Part shown: positions 28,845 to 38,329 of the stretch, piece by piece
Numbering within the stretch: the stretch's first letter is position 1
Layout: each line of letters opens with the position of its first letter
NCBI GenBank assembly: GCA_029251165.1
Contig: JAQXDW010000089.1
Coordinates: forward strand, 124,001 to 188,000
Length of the DNA stretch: 64,000 nucleotides
Reading direction: 5' to 3'
Source: Myxococcota bacterium
Lineage (GTDB): Bacteria; Myxococcota_A; UBA796
Translations under genes and position numbers: made by a program
Notes under the pieces: model-generated
The model's database searches: none
The model's input: only the letters and a program-made list of their open reading frames with translations
Told to the model about the DNA's origin: nothing

Positions 28845-29375
28845 TCAGTGAACCGCAGCCCCCTCCGGGGGAACCAGCCGCAGCTTGAGTCCGGTCCGGC
28901 GGGTCATGGCGTACCAGCCACCGACTCCGCCGGGTCTCGGCCAGCCATCGACCGCGCGGCGTACAATCGGAGCATCTCCGACGAGCTTTCGCTCCGCATC
29001 AATGAGCTGCCAGCAGGTCCACCAGCGGTTGTCCGGCCACTCCAGATAGCAGATGATCGCCCGCTGGGGGGCCTTCATGCTGCCGAAGCGGACCTTAAAG
29101 ACCCCGACCATCGCCGTGCAGCTCGACGCAGCCTGACCACCAATGGCTGCCATCATCCGCTGACGATGAGGCGGCGGTGACTTGAGCACCGGGACCACAT
29201 CGAATCGATCGATCTGCTCGGGGCGGAAGACCATCATCGATGGCCGGGGCAGTCCACGCTCGAGCCCCCCTGCGAGCATGGCAAACAGCCCCTCCCCGAG
29301 CGCCTCGTCCTCTTCAGGAAAGCGGTCGAGATCTCGGGTGCCGACATGGACACGGAGCTGGAAGGGCTCGGCCAT
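28845..29375 (-). CDS. Hypothetical protein at the end of the purHDE run
   Basis: 176 residues, cytosolic in appearance. The start is fixed by overlap with the purE stop (TGATG at 29373-29377). It contains aromatic-rich segments such as AIICYLEWPDNRWWTCWQLI and a Gly/Trp-rich tail. I recognise no family. It is translationally coupled to purE, but nothing in the sequence shows a purine-related function. It overlaps no other plausible gene; the reverse strand here is a coding shadow. Confidence 0.65.
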   Translation of the reverse strand: MAEPFQLRVHVGTRDLDRFPEEDEALGEGLFAMLAGGLERGLPRPSMMVFRPEQIDRFDVVPVLKSPPPHRQRMMAAIGGQAASSCTAMVGVFKVRFGSMKAPQRAIICYLEWPDNRWWTCWQLIDAERKLVGDAPIVRRAVDGWPRPGGVGGWYAMTRRTGLKLRLVPPEGAAVH

Positions 29376-29866
29376 CAGCCCAGCTGCTGCTGGAGTTCGG
29401 CGTCGTCGTTGAGGACCTTGGCGGTCATTGCAGCTCGTGCCGCGACCAGGCGGGCTGCCAGTTCTGCGTCCGAGAGGGCGAGGATCCGAACCGCAAGCCA
29501 GGCTGCGTTCTTGGCTCCGGCGCTGCCGATGCCGACCGTACCGACCGGAACGCCGGGGGGCATCTGGACGATGGAGAGCAGGGCATCCATGCCGCCGAGG
29601 GAGGCATTGATCGGCACACCGATGACCGGCAGTGCGCTGTGCGCAGCCACGACACCGCCGAGGTGAGCGGCCATTCCTGCGCAGCAGATCAGCACACCGA
29701 TTCCGCGCTCCTGAGCAGTCCGGGCCCACTCCTCAGCCTGGGCCGGGGTGCGGTGGGCAGAGAGAATTCGCATCTCCCACGCAACACCAAGCTCATCAAG
29801 AACACCACCGATCTTCGAGACAACAGGCAGATCTGACTTGCTGCCCATGACGATTCCAACTCGCAT
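29375..29866 (-). CDS. purE: N5-carboxyaminoimidazole ribonucleotide mutase (class I PurE)
   Basis: 163 residues, standard for class I PurE. The enzyme moves the carboxyl group of N5-CAIR to C4 to form CAIR in purine synthesis. It starts MRVGIVMGSKSDLPVV with the nucleotide-binding GSxSD motif. ILSAHRTP and AGMAAHLGGVVAAH follow, with the catalytic His in AHR, then VPINASLGGMDALLSIVQMP. It follows purD by 3 nt and overlaps the start of the next gene. purK, its usual partner for ATP-dependent N5-CAIR formation, is not in the window. Confidence 0.97.
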   Translation of the reverse strand: MRVGIVMGSKSDLPVVSKIGGVLDELGVAWEMRILSAHRTPAQAEEWARTAQERGIGVLICCAGMAAHLGGVVAAHSALPVIGVPINASLGGMDALLSIVQMPPGVPVGTVGIGSAGAKNAAWLAVRILALSDAELAARLVAARAAMTAKVLNDDAELQQQLG

Positions 29867-29869
29867 CTC

Positions 29870-31087
29870 TCACCCTCCGATGTCGCGCCGCCAGTCAGCG
29901 GTCGCAAATTGAACTAGTTCAACGCCGGCATATGCCGTGCGCTGGGCCGAGGCCGGGGTCTCTCCCCATGCCGTGACCGACAGGACACGCCCGCCGCTGG
30001 TCACAACCTGCTCACCGTCGGTCGCTGCGCCAGCGTAGAAGACCACCTGCTCCGCCGATTCCTCGGGGACCGCAGTGATCGGATGTCCGGTCGTGATCCG
30101 ACCGGGGTAGCCACCAGAGACGACGACGACACAGCAGCATGCCCCCTCTCGCCAGCGGGGTGAGCGCTCGGGCAGCGCCCCTTGTGCGGCCGCAAGAAAC
30201 CAGGGGACCAGATCCTCACCGGCCATGAACATCAGCGGCTGACACTCCGGATCGCCGAACCGGACGTTGAACTCCAGCACCTTCGGCCCCGACTCGGTCA
30301 GCATCACGCCGGCGTAGAGCACTCCAGTGAACGGCATTCCCTCCGCAGCCATCCCAGCGACGGTCGGCGCAAGCACCTCTGAATGAACCTGTGCGATGAG
30401 GTCCGCATCGACGCCTGGGACTGGACAGATGGCGCCCATGCCGCCGGTGTTTGGTCCCTGGTCGTTGTCGTAGCGCCGCTTGTGATCTCGGCAAGGAAGC
30501 AGCGGAACCGCTCTGGTGCCGTCACACAGCGCAATGATCGAGACCTCTGGGCCGATGAGCAGCTCCTCGATGACCACCCGCGCAGCCGCTGCGCCGAACC
30601 GCTCGAAGACATCATCGACGGCGGTATGGGCTGCTGCTGCGGACTGCGCAACGATGACCCCTTTGCCACCCGCCAGACCATCCGCCTTGACCACACAGGG
30701 ACCGGTGATGGCATCGTGGGCGCTCTGCGCGTTGTCATGCACAGACCAGCCAGCCGTCGGGATGCTGTGGCGATCCATGAAGGACTTGGCGAAGGCCTTG
30801 GAGGACTCCAGCTGTGCCGCTGCGGCCCCCGGGCCGAGCACGGGGATTCCGGCTGCACGGAGTCGATCCGCGATGCCGTCCGCGAGCGGAGCTTCCGGAC
30901 CGACGACGACGAGATCGACGCCCTCGGCCACAGCCCAAGCCACCGGCTCCCCCTCGACCAGCAGGGCATCCGCAGGAAAGCCCGGGTTGCGATCCGTTAC
31001 CGCAATCTGCGCGACGGCAGGGCTGCGCGCGATGCTCCAGACAAGGGCGTGCTCACGCCCTCCACCACCGATGACCAGGACCTTCAT
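29870..31087 (-). CDS. purD: Phosphoribosylamine-glycine ligase
   Basis: 405 residues, slightly shorter than usual (about 420-430). This ATP-grasp enzyme joins glycine to phosphoribosylamine in the second step of purine synthesis. MKVLVIGGGGREHALVW is the N-terminal signature. VVGPEAPLADG, VVKADGLAGGKGVIV (ATP-binding loop), HKRRYDNDQGPNTGGMGA and FNVRFGDPECQPLM are all present. The ATG at 31087 fits the family N-terminus and has GGAG eight bases upstream. It sits between a TPR membrane protein gene and purE. Confidence 0.97.
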   Translation of the reverse strand: MKVLVIGGGGREHALVWSIARSPAVAQIAVTDRNPGFPADALLVEGEPVAWAVAEGVDLVVVGPEAPLADGIADRLRAAGIPVLGPGAAAAQLESSKAFAKSFMDRHSIPTAGWSVHDNAQSAHDAITGPCVVKADGLAGGKGVIVAQSAAAAHTAVDDVFERFGAAAARVVIEELLIGPEVSIIALCDGTRAVPLLPCRDHKRRYDNDQGPNTGGMGAICPVPGVDADLIAQVHSEVLAPTVAGMAAEGMPFTGVLYAGVMLTESGPKVLEFNVRFGDPECQPLMFMAGEDLVPWFLAAAQGALPERSPRWREGACCCVVVVSGGYPGRITTGHPITAVPEESAEQVVFYAGAATDGEQVVTSGGRVLSVTAWGETPASAQRTAYAGVELVQFATADWRRDIGG

Positions 31088-31138
31088 GGTGCACGCTCCA
31101 GGAGAGGTGCGCGGCATATCCCGTCTTGAGGCGGTGGC

Positions 31139-33469
31139 CTAATCTGCAGGCAATGAGATCAGATGCGCCCGAGTCTTGACGTCACTCGGAGAGATCAGCA
31201 GCAAGGTCTCCAGAGTGCTCCGAAGCTCCGACTTCCCCCCGAGGGCCTCACGCGCAGCAGTGGTCCAGTGGAGGACGACCGGATCCATCGAGTCCAGGGA
31301 GAGCGCACGATCGATCGACTTCTGCGTGGCGCGGTGGCTGGTGAGCGCCTGTGCATAGCTTCGCATCGCCAGGAAGGTGGTGTTGTCCGACTCGCTGGTC
31401 AAGACCGCATCGATGAACGGCAGGGCCTCGTTCGGACGGTTGGTGGAGAAGAGGTGCTGAGCGAGCGCAGCGCTGGCGCCAGTGTTGCCGCCTTCCAAGA
31501 GCGCAACACGGAGGCTGGCCTCTGCGGTGCTGCGGCCATCGAACCAGTCGATGATCGCCAGGATCTCCTTGAGACGTACGGAGTAGCGGACGTCGTTGGA
31601 CAGCGCGCTGCCGAGTTCTTGCTTGAGGATGCTGAGATCGGCAGGGGGAACCCAGACCACATCGAGGGGGCTGAGCCCCCCGGTATAGACCACGTCAAAC
31701 AGCGGGGCCCTGGTCACCTTCTCGACTGCAGCGTCGAGGTTGTTGACCCGAGAGTCTGCGAGCGCGCCGTCGAGGAGCGCCTCGATCATGGTGCTGTCGC
31801 TCTGCAGCGCGCTCTCGATCTCGCTGGCTGCGGAGCGCTGGTTGTTGATCGCCAAGTAGACCCGTGCCACGCCGAGGTGGGTGCGCGCACCAGATGCTCC
31901 AGAGAGCTGCCCGGGCTCGATCTTTCGGAGGCTCTCCTCTGCTCCGAAGATGTCTGCGTTGAGGTGATGCAGCCAGCCCTGCTGAACGAGGGCTGTCGGA
32001 TCTGTGCTGTCGAGCAGGAGGACCCGCTCCGTGAGCGCGAGCGCCTCGTCGTTTTTACCCAAGGCAATGGCCGCCTCAGCGGCATCGTTGAGGGCCAGGA
32101 TTCGATCGGGATACTGAGCAAGCCGGGGGTCGTCGACGAGCCCACGGAGGATGGGATAGGCGGCGGTGGGGCCGCTCAGAGCACGGAGCTGGATCTTGCC
32201 GCGGAGATGGACGAGGTCGAGGCGGTGCCCGGCACGACGGACCGCCTCTTCGGCTGCAGACTCAGCCGCCTGCCAGTCTCCGATGCGAACAGAGCTGAGG
32301 GCCAAGGCCACCCAGGGCTCGGCCTCATCCGGAGAGGTCCGGACGAGCGCACGGCTCAGAGTGAGCGCCGCCCCCCAGTCGTTCTGCGCTACCGCTGTCC
32401 GTGCGCGAATCATCGCCACCCGGTAGGAGCCGGTTTGTTGATGGATCCTCGAGAGGGTGTCGTCGTCTCCACGCGCCTCTGCGAGTCGTACGGCACAGCC
32501 GAGATCCACGGTGTCATACAGTCCGGCGATCGGAGCCCCACAGGCAGAGAGGATGCGGGTGATGCGGATCGACTGATCGGTGACCCAGGCATCAGCAGCC
32601 TGTGCACGCAGCGTCGCGATGGCATCGCTGTCGATGGCCATCATCCGCGTCAGGGCAGCGGTCATCGGGTCTCTCAGTGCAGGCTCGAAGGCCACCAGAT
32701 CGCTGTAGACCTCGACCAGCCCGCCGAGGGCCTCGACATCATCCGGCGCGATCACCACCGCAGACTCAAACGCTACGCGCGCCTCAACGATGCCAGCATC
32801 GGTCCCGGACCACCAGGCAGACCAGCCGCTCTGGAGGAGGATGGGAAGCGGCTCTGCCCTCACCGGCTCCGGGAGCATGCTGATCAGCTCGCCACCAGGA
32901 AGCTCGCGCACGATGCTGTCGGGATCGGTGTTTCGGGAGAAGTCAACGCTCTCTCCCACCTGATCGCCCACTGAACCCAGCCACTCGCTGAGCTGAATCG
33001 TGATGGGCTCTGGGACTGTGAGCAGGCCCGTCGAGATGGAGTACCCCGCAAGCCCGACCGAGCCCACCATCAGCGCAGCAGCAGCGAGGAGCCGCGCGCG
33101 GCGACGGGTAGAGGTGCTGCGGCGACGCGAGCGGGCCGCCTTGAGGCGCGCCTGATAGTCGCGGTGCTGCTCAGTGCCGGGTAGAAAGAGCCCCCGGAAG
33201 TCAGGGTGCTCGACCAGAGAACGCCAGGTCCCACCCTCTCGGGCAACCTCGATCGCTCGGGTCATGACCTCCTGGGCCAGCAGGTCGATGACGTCTTCCT
33301 GAGACAGAGAGCCCCGAGGGAGGTTCTCCTCCCCTCGGACCAGCCACCGCAGTGACGCTCCAGACAGCTGCGGTCCTGCGCTGCTACAGACCTTGCAGAA
33401 TGGCACCGCCTGACCGGAGCGCACCGGTCGGCCACAGGAGAAGCAATAGAGGGTGTCCTGACTTTCCAC
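31139..33469 (-). CDS. Zinc-ribbon, single-pass membrane TPR protein
   Basis: 776 residues. The N-terminus MESQDTLYCFSCGRPVRSG continues to a second CxxC (FCKVC), giving a treble-clef or zinc-ribbon of ~30 residues. A predicted helical region and an Arg-rich stretch (RSRRRSTSTRRRARLL) precede a membrane helix at ~125-148. The large C-terminal part, presumably periplasmic by the positive-inside rule, carries many TPR-like repeats such as AESAAEEAVRRAGHRLDLVHL and EALALTERVLLLDSTDPTAL. I know no named family with this layout. Cytoplasmic metal-binding sensing and a periplasmic scaffold are guesses. It lies between purD and purH. Confidence 0.78.
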   Translation of the reverse strand: MESQDTLYCFSCGRPVRSGQAVPFCKVCSSAGPQLSGASLRWLVRGEENLPRGSLSQEDVIDLLAQEVMTRAIEVAREGGTWRSLVEHPDFRGLFLPGTEQHRDYQARLKAARSRRRSTSTRRRARLLAAAALMVGSVGLAGYSISTGLLTVPEPITIQLSEWLGSVGDQVGESVDFSRNTDPDSIVRELPGGELISMLPEPVRAEPLPILLQSGWSAWWSGTDAGIVEARVAFESAVVIAPDDVEALGGLVEVYSDLVAFEPALRDPMTAALTRMMAIDSDAIATLRAQAADAWVTDQSIRITRILSACGAPIAGLYDTVDLGCAVRLAEARGDDDTLSRIHQQTGSYRVAMIRARTAVAQNDWGAALTLSRALVRTSPDEAEPWVALALSSVRIGDWQAAESAAEEAVRRAGHRLDLVHLRGKIQLRALSGPTAAYPILRGLVDDPRLAQYPDRILALNDAAEAAIALGKNDEALALTERVLLLDSTDPTALVQQGWLHHLNADIFGAEESLRKIEPGQLSGASGARTHLGVARVYLAINNQRSAASEIESALQSDSTMIEALLDGALADSRVNNLDAAVEKVTRAPLFDVVYTGGLSPLDVVWVPPADLSILKQELGSALSNDVRYSVRLKEILAIIDWFDGRSTAEASLRVALLEGGNTGASAALAQHLFSTNRPNEALPFIDAVLTSESDNTTFLAMRSYAQALTSHRATQKSIDRALSLDSMDPVVLHWTTAAREALGGKSELRSTLETLLLISPSDVKTRAHLISLPAD

Positions 33470-33522
33470 GCTACGAAGTATAGAACGATGCGGCAGTGGG
33501 ACGACAGCGCCGGAGCGGAACC

Positions 33523-35076
33523 TCAGTGCCGGAAGTGTCGGGCACCGGTAAAGACCATGCTCGCCCCGGCACCGTCGACAGCAGCAAGAATCGCCTCATC
33601 TCGAATCGATCCGCCGGGCTGGACGAACGCCTGCACACCGGCTGCGACGGCAATCTCGACGCCATCCGGGAACGGGAAGAAGGCGTCCGAGGCCAGGACC
33701 GAGCCAGGGACCTCACGGGTGGCCTTGGAGATTGCGAGCCGGACGCTGTCGACCCGCGACATCTGACCAGCGCCGACTCCGTTGAGCACAAAGCCACCAT
33801 CGACGGCGCGTGCAAGAACGATGGCGTTCGACTTCACGCTGCGGCAGACCCGCCAAGCAAATTGGAGCGCGGCAGCAGTGTCATCATCCGGGGCACCCTG
33901 AGAGGCGATGTTCCACTCATACGATGCGCCGACGTCCCAGTCCTGCAGCAGCCAGCCCCCCTGGACCCGTCGTGCATCCATCCCAGCCGGCCGTGTGGTC
34001 ATCCAGTCCTCAGGCAGGAGCATCACGCGAAGCCGCTCACGGGGTGCGAGGAGCGCGCGCGCCTCGTCGCTGAAGCCCGGTGCAGCCAGGACCTCGAAGA
34101 ACGTGCGGCTCTTGCGGAGCGCCCGAACGGTGTCGACATCGACAGGACGGTTGAACGCAACGATGCCGCCATAGGCGCTCACCGGATCAGCCGAGAGGGC
34201 AAGGGTGAACGCAGCCGTCGGCCCGTCGGCGTGGACCGCAGCACCGCAGGGATTCATGTGCTTGACGACCACACAGGCTGGCTCATCGAACTCGAACACC
34301 GCCCGCAGACAGCCGTCGAGATCGGCGAGGTTGTTGAACGACAGCTTCTTGCCCTGAAGCTGTGTAGCCCGCGCCAGAGAGCGCCCGCCCTCACCGGGAG
34401 AGGCATAGAACACCGCAGCCTGGTGGGGGTTCTCGCCGTAGCGCAGCGACTGCACCTGCCGAAGCGGGATGGCCGCCTCTGCTGGGGCCTCCGCGACCTC
34501 AAGACGGCTGGAGAGCCAGGTGGAGATCAGCGCGTCGTAGGCTGCGGTGTGCTGGAAGGCGCGGACCGCAAGGGACTGACGGGTCTCGTCGCTGACCCCA
34601 CCCCCCTCGATCTCAGCGAGCACGCTGTCGTAGTCTGCCGGGCTGGTGAGGACCGTGACATAGCGATGGTTCTTCGCCGCAGAGCGAACCATAGACGGAC
34701 CGCCGATGTCGATCTGCTCGACAGCCTCCGGCAACGTGACACCGGGCCGGGAGACCGTCGACTCGAACGGGTAGAGGTTCACCGCGACCACATCGATCCA
34801 CTCCACGCCGTGCGCCGCAGCCTCGTCGGCGTGGGTGTCGCGCAGGCCGAGGATGCCACCATGGATCTTGGGGTGCAGGGTCTTGACCCGGCCGTTCATG
34901 ATCTCTGGGTGACCCGTCAGCTCGTTGACGGGCACGACCGGCAGGCCCGCAGCCCGAAGCGCACGCGCTGTTCCTCCTGTGGACAGGAGGGTGTAGCCAG
35001 CCTTGACCAGACCTGAGCCGAGCTTTTCGATGTCAGTCTTGTCCGAGACAGACAAGAGGGCGAGACGACGGGACAT
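33523..35076 (-). CDS. purH: Bifunctional AICAR transformylase/IMP cyclohydrolase
   Basis: 517 residues, standard for PurH, which catalyses the last two steps to IMP. The N-terminal cyclohydrolase shows LALLSVSDKTDIEKLG, GYTLLSTGGTARAL and GRVKTLHPKIHGGIL. The transformylase has LRYGENPHQAAVFY, QLQGKKLSFNNLADLDG, VVVKHMNPCGAAV and the C-terminal QPGGSIRDEAILAAVDGAG. The ATG at 35076 gives the expected N-terminus and has GGAG eight bases upstream. It is the first gene of the purH-TPR-purD-purE minus-strand run. Confidence 0.97.
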   Translation of the reverse strand: MSRRLALLSVSDKTDIEKLGSGLVKAGYTLLSTGGTARALRAAGLPVVPVNELTGHPEIMNGRVKTLHPKIHGGILGLRDTHADEAAAHGVEWIDVVAVNLYPFESTVSRPGVTLPEAVEQIDIGGPSMVRSAAKNHRYVTVLTSPADYDSVLAEIEGGGVSDETRQSLAVRAFQHTAAYDALISTWLSSRLEVAEAPAEAAIPLRQVQSLRYGENPHQAAVFYASPGEGGRSLARATQLQGKKLSFNNLADLDGCLRAVFEFDEPACVVVKHMNPCGAAVHADGPTAAFTLALSADPVSAYGGIVAFNRPVDVDTVRALRKSRTFFEVLAAPGFSDEARALLAPRERLRVMLLPEDWMTTRPAGMDARRVQGGWLLQDWDVGASYEWNIASQGAPDDDTAAALQFAWRVCRSVKSNAIVLARAVDGGFVLNGVGAGQMSRVDSVRLAISKATREVPGSVLASDAFFPFPDGVEIAVAAGVQAFVQPGGSIRDEAILAAVDGAGASMVFTGARHFRH

Positions 35077-35127
35077 GGGCGGGCTCCGATGAGTTGGGTG
35101 GGCGCCGTTGAAAAGGCCCACGCCATA

Positions 35128-35568
35128 TCACCCCCCACTCAGGCTCCGCCAGGAAACGACCGTGACCTGCTGGGCACCGCTGATGAATCCGACCACGAGC
35201 ACAGTGTCTCCGACATGCTGCGGCAGGGTGCCGAGGGAGTCGGGATTCAGGTAGAGCACGGTGCCGGTGTTCCAGTCTTCAAGTATGTACTGCGCACCGG
35301 GCCGGGTGAGCTGGCCGATGAATGGCTGACTTCCATCTCCAGCATCTGTGACTCGCCAGCGCCGAACGGTCATGCGACGGAGAAAGGTCGCGCCCTCGAT
35401 CTCGACGGTGCAGCCACCCAAGTGCACCAGCTCGGGATCGTCGGATCCGGGCAGGAGCATTCGGGTGCCGCCGGTTGGCTCATGAAGACGGAGGTCGCTG
35501 CCATCCACCTCCAGGAGCCCGGAGTGGCGAGCGGTCAGGGCACAGCTTGTGAGGAGAAACCAGATCAT
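35128..35568 (-). CDS. Small predicted lipoprotein
   Basis: 146 residues starting MIWFLLTSCALTARHS, giving an 8-residue signal before the lipobox Cys with no positive charge. The mature part is mostly beta-strand-like (VHLGGCTVEIEGATFLRR, YILEDWNTGTVLYLNP) and could be a small OB- or SH3-like fold. No family recognised. It lies 51 nt upstream of purH on the same strand and is divergent from the pseudokinase gene at 35693. Confidence 0.65.
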   Translation of the reverse strand: MIWFLLTSCALTARHSGLLEVDGSDLRLHEPTGGTRMLLPGSDDPELVHLGGCTVEIEGATFLRRMTVRRWRVTDAGDGSQPFIGQLTRPGAQYILEDWNTGTVLYLNPDSLGTLPQHVGDTVLVVGFISGAQQVTVVSWRSLSGG

Positions 35569-35592
35569 TGTGCTTCCTTACTAACCTCTGCC

Positions 35593-35622
35593 TTGACCAT
35601 CGGATAGTCAGCGCGCTATCAG
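35593..35622 (+). promoter_or_regulatory. Possible sigma-70-type promoter of the pseudokinase operon
   Basis: TTGACC at 35593-35598 and TATCAG at 35617-35622 with an 18-bp spacer match the -35 and -10 consensus at 5 of 6 and 4 of 6 positions. They lie about 70 nt before the ATG at 35693, in the divergent gap. Confidence 0.4.
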
Positions 35623-35692
35623 AAATTTGAAGCATGCGTGCAGAAGTACGCTGCCGAGTGGGCGATTGCCCTTACACCAGGAGAGATCCACC

Positions 35693-38329
35693 ATGATGCT
35701 CCTGCCCAAGACCGTCGGGCCGTTCACCCTCATCCGAAAGCTCGGAACGGGGGGAGTCGCGGAGAGCTACCACGGCATCCTCGACGAGCAGGGAAGCCAG
35801 AGCGTGCTCGTGCGGCGCATCCTGCCCTACGTTCTCCACGACACGACCCGAATGGCTTCTACCGAGGCCCGGGTTCGTGATCTGCTGGGGGTCAGGCACC
35901 CCTTCTTAGTCCGGGTTCTCGATTGGGTTGCAGACGGCGACGATCGGTTCATTGTCGAGGATCTGGTCGAGGGTGTGAGCCTGGAGCGTGTCTTGCGGTG
36001 GTGCCGTGAGAACGACACGCCGATTCCCCACAACGTCTACCTCAACCTCGCCACGCAGATCTGCAACGGCCTGGAGGCCCTGCACGGACGGCCTGGAAAG
36101 GGCACCGGCGCGGGCAGCGTCCTGCACCTCGCGCTCAAGCCCAGCGCCATCCAGGTCACCCGCGAGGGCAAGGTCGTCCTCGGCAGCTACGGGCTGTCGC
36201 GCTCTCCGACAGTCCTCTCCCACGGCGGCCTCCAGAACCCGGTTCCGGTCCGCGTTGAGTACCTCTCCCCCGAACAGACCCACCCCGATCAGAAGCTCAC
36301 GCCGGCCTCAGACATCTTCTCCCTCGGCTCTCTGCTGTTCGAGATGCTGACCCTGGAGGCGCTGTTCCGATCCGAGAGCAACCTCCAGACCATCAACCGC
36401 ATCCGTCGTGTAGAGATCACCGCTCAGTTTCTCCAGATTCGCGAGGTCATGCCTGGGCTGGACAAGGTGCTGTATCGGGCCCTGTCCCTCAACCCACGGC
36501 ACCGCTTCCAGCGTGCGTTCGTGCTGCGAGAAGACCTCCGTGGTCTGATGGCGGGCTATTCGTTCTCCACCATCGTCGACGACACCCGACACTTCATCAG
36601 TCAGATCATCGACAGCAGCGGCAGCCGGCGGACAGAGGGTCCATTGCCGACCGCACCGAGCCCCGTGCCCGAGCGCTCTCTTCAGGCTCCCGCTGCCGTG
36701 CCGGCTGATGTGGCGCGCAGGGCAGCCCAGAGGCCAGCCGAGACGCCCCGACCGCTCGAGGCACGACGCGACAAGCGCCCTCAGGCTCAGCCTGCCGCTT
36801 CGGGACCTGATCCTGTCCTCGTCTCCATCCGAGCGGAGATCTTCGCCACCGAGCAGCCCCCCAGCAGCGCGCCACCACAGAATCTACGCCCACCCGATCG
36901 GCCCTCCGAGCTCGCAGCCACGCCAGCGCGGGCTGTCAGGGACACAGAGACAACCGCTGCGCTGCTCGAGCTGGAGTCGCCCGAGCTGTCCGACACGACA
37001 GACTTCATCGAATTCCCCTCCGAGCAGGTCACCGCCATTCAGGAGGCCCCCCGAATCGAAGAAGCAGAGGTCACCGCCTTTCTCTCCGCGCCGGTTGATC
37101 CAGGCCGTGCAGAGCACGAGCCACACCTGCCGACCCCGATCCTCCGCGAGGACGAGGTCTTCGATCCAAACTCCACCGCTGGGTTTCTTCGCGGACACCA
37201 GCCCGCGGCACCGCTGCCGCCCTCTGTCGAGCCCAGCCCCTCCCCAGAGAGCGACCCGCCGCCGGTCCGCTTCATCGAGCGTGCGCCCCCGCCAGTGAGA
37301 CGCCCCAGCGTCGAGGAGCAGGAGCCCTTCGAGGACTCCTTCGATGAGGATCCGCTGCCGAGACGCAGCAATGCACCGCTCATCGCGCTTGCTGTCGCAG
37401 CGGGCGCACTCATCACCTGTGGTGGCGGCGGCGCGATGCTCTGGAGCCTCTCCAGAACCCTCTCACAGCCAGAACCCATCGCCTCGCACACACTGGAGGC
37501 GGCTCCACCTGCTGCTGAAGAAGCCACCCAGCCCGTCGCTGAGGATGTGGCGGCGGTCGCTGAGGTCGAGCCGGTCGAGGAACCAGCGCCTGTCACCGTC
37601 GCAGCAGCTCCCGTCCGCGCTGAGCCTGTGAGGAGCGAGCCGACTCGCCCCCGTCCAGCAGCCAGTCCGCCCGCCGCTCGTCCACCATCGACCGCGACGG
37701 CGAGCCGGTCTCGAACGGCAGAAGAAGACGATCCCCTCGCCTTCCTCGATGACGAAGACCACCGCACGATGGACCCCATCGAGGCTGAGCCGGTCGACAT
37801 CAGCCGCTACTCCGAAGATGCCAGCGCTGGTGACCTGAACCGCTCAGACATCCTCGCTTTGGAGACCGTGGGGTTCTCGAGTGTCGACTACACCCGCTCT
37901 CGCGCGCTGCTCTTGATGAACGCCCAGCGGAACAACGACACCCGCGCGACCCAGCAGTACCTCGACGAGCTGATGCGCAAGCCAGAGAACCAATACAACC
38001 CCGTCTACCTCACCGACTACGCCCGCTACTACGCCAACCGCGGCAGCTACACCCGCGCCCTGGAGCAGGCCAGCCTCGCCGAGCGCTACTGGCAGCGGCT
38101 CCCCTCAGAGCTGATCTTCACCAAGAAAGCCGAGATCTATGAGATCCAGGCCGCCTCATACCAGGGCCTGTTCTACGACTCCGAGTCCGACCTTGAGCTC
38201 CTGGCGAAGTCCATCCGGCACTGGCAGAAGCTCAAGGAGCACGCACAGGGGCGCGACAGCGGCCGCGTCTCTCTCGCAGTGAGCGAGCTTGAGAAGCTGG
38301 ACGACATCCAACGACGACTGGAGAACTGA
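35693..38329 (+). CDS. Membrane pseudokinase with periplasmic-side TPR region
   Basis: 878 residues. Residues ~8-290 follow a Ser/Thr kinase fold beginning VGPFTLIRKLGTGGVAESYHG, which keeps a glycine loop. The VAIK Lys is Arg (VLVRRIL), HRD reads LHLALKPSAIQV without the catalytic Asp and Asn, and DFG reads LGSYGLSR without the Asp. The lower-lobe segment ASDIFSLGSLLFEML is retained. A long Pro/Glu-rich disordered region leads to a membrane helix at ~559-585 (LIALAVAAGALITCGGGGAM), another disordered Pro/Ala/Glu segment and a C-terminal TPR-like domain. It is the second catalytically dead kinase in the window. AGGAGAG sits seven bases before ATG 35693. Confidence 0.85.
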   Translation: MMLLPKTVGPFTLIRKLGTGGVAESYHGILDEQGSQSVLVRRILPYVLHDTTRMASTEARVRDLLGVRHPFLVRVLDWVADGDDRFIVEDLVEGVSLERVLRWCRENDTPIPHNVYLNLATQICNGLEALHGRPGKGTGAGSVLHLALKPSAIQVTREGKVVLGSYGLSRSPTVLSHGGLQNPVPVRVEYLSPEQTHPDQKLTPASDIFSLGSLLFEMLTLEALFRSESNLQTINRIRRVEITAQFLQIREVMPGLDKVLYRALSLNPRHRFQRAFVLREDLRGLMAGYSFSTIVDDTRHFISQIIDSSGSRRTEGPLPTAPSPVPERSLQAPAAVPADVARRAAQRPAETPRPLEARRDKRPQAQPAASGPDPVLVSIRAEIFATEQPPSSAPPQNLRPPDRPSELAATPARAVRDTETTAALLELESPELSDTTDFIEFPSEQVTAIQEAPRIEEAEVTAFLSAPVDPGRAEHEPHLPTPILREDEVFDPNSTAGFLRGHQPAAPLPPSVEPSPSPESDPPPVRFIERAPPPVRRPSVEEQEPFEDSFDEDPLPRRSNAPLIALAVAAGALITCGGGGAMLWSLSRTLSQPEPIASHTLEAAPPAAEEATQPVAEDVAAVAEVEPVEEPAPVTVAAAPVRAEPVRSEPTRPRPAASPPAARPPSTATASRSRTAEEDDPLAFLDDEDHRTMDPIEAEPVDISRYSEDASAGDLNRSDILALETVGFSSVDYTRSRALLLMNAQRNNDTRATQQYLDELMRKPENQYNPVYLTDYARYYANRGSYTRALEQASLAERYWQRLPSELIFTKKAEIYEIQAASYQGLFYDSESDLELLAKSIRHWQKLKEHAQGRDSGRVSLAVSELEKLDDIQRRLEN

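Noticed and set aside
30383-31129. 248-aa plus-strand open frame opposite purD
   Set aside because: Antisense to a well-conserved purD.
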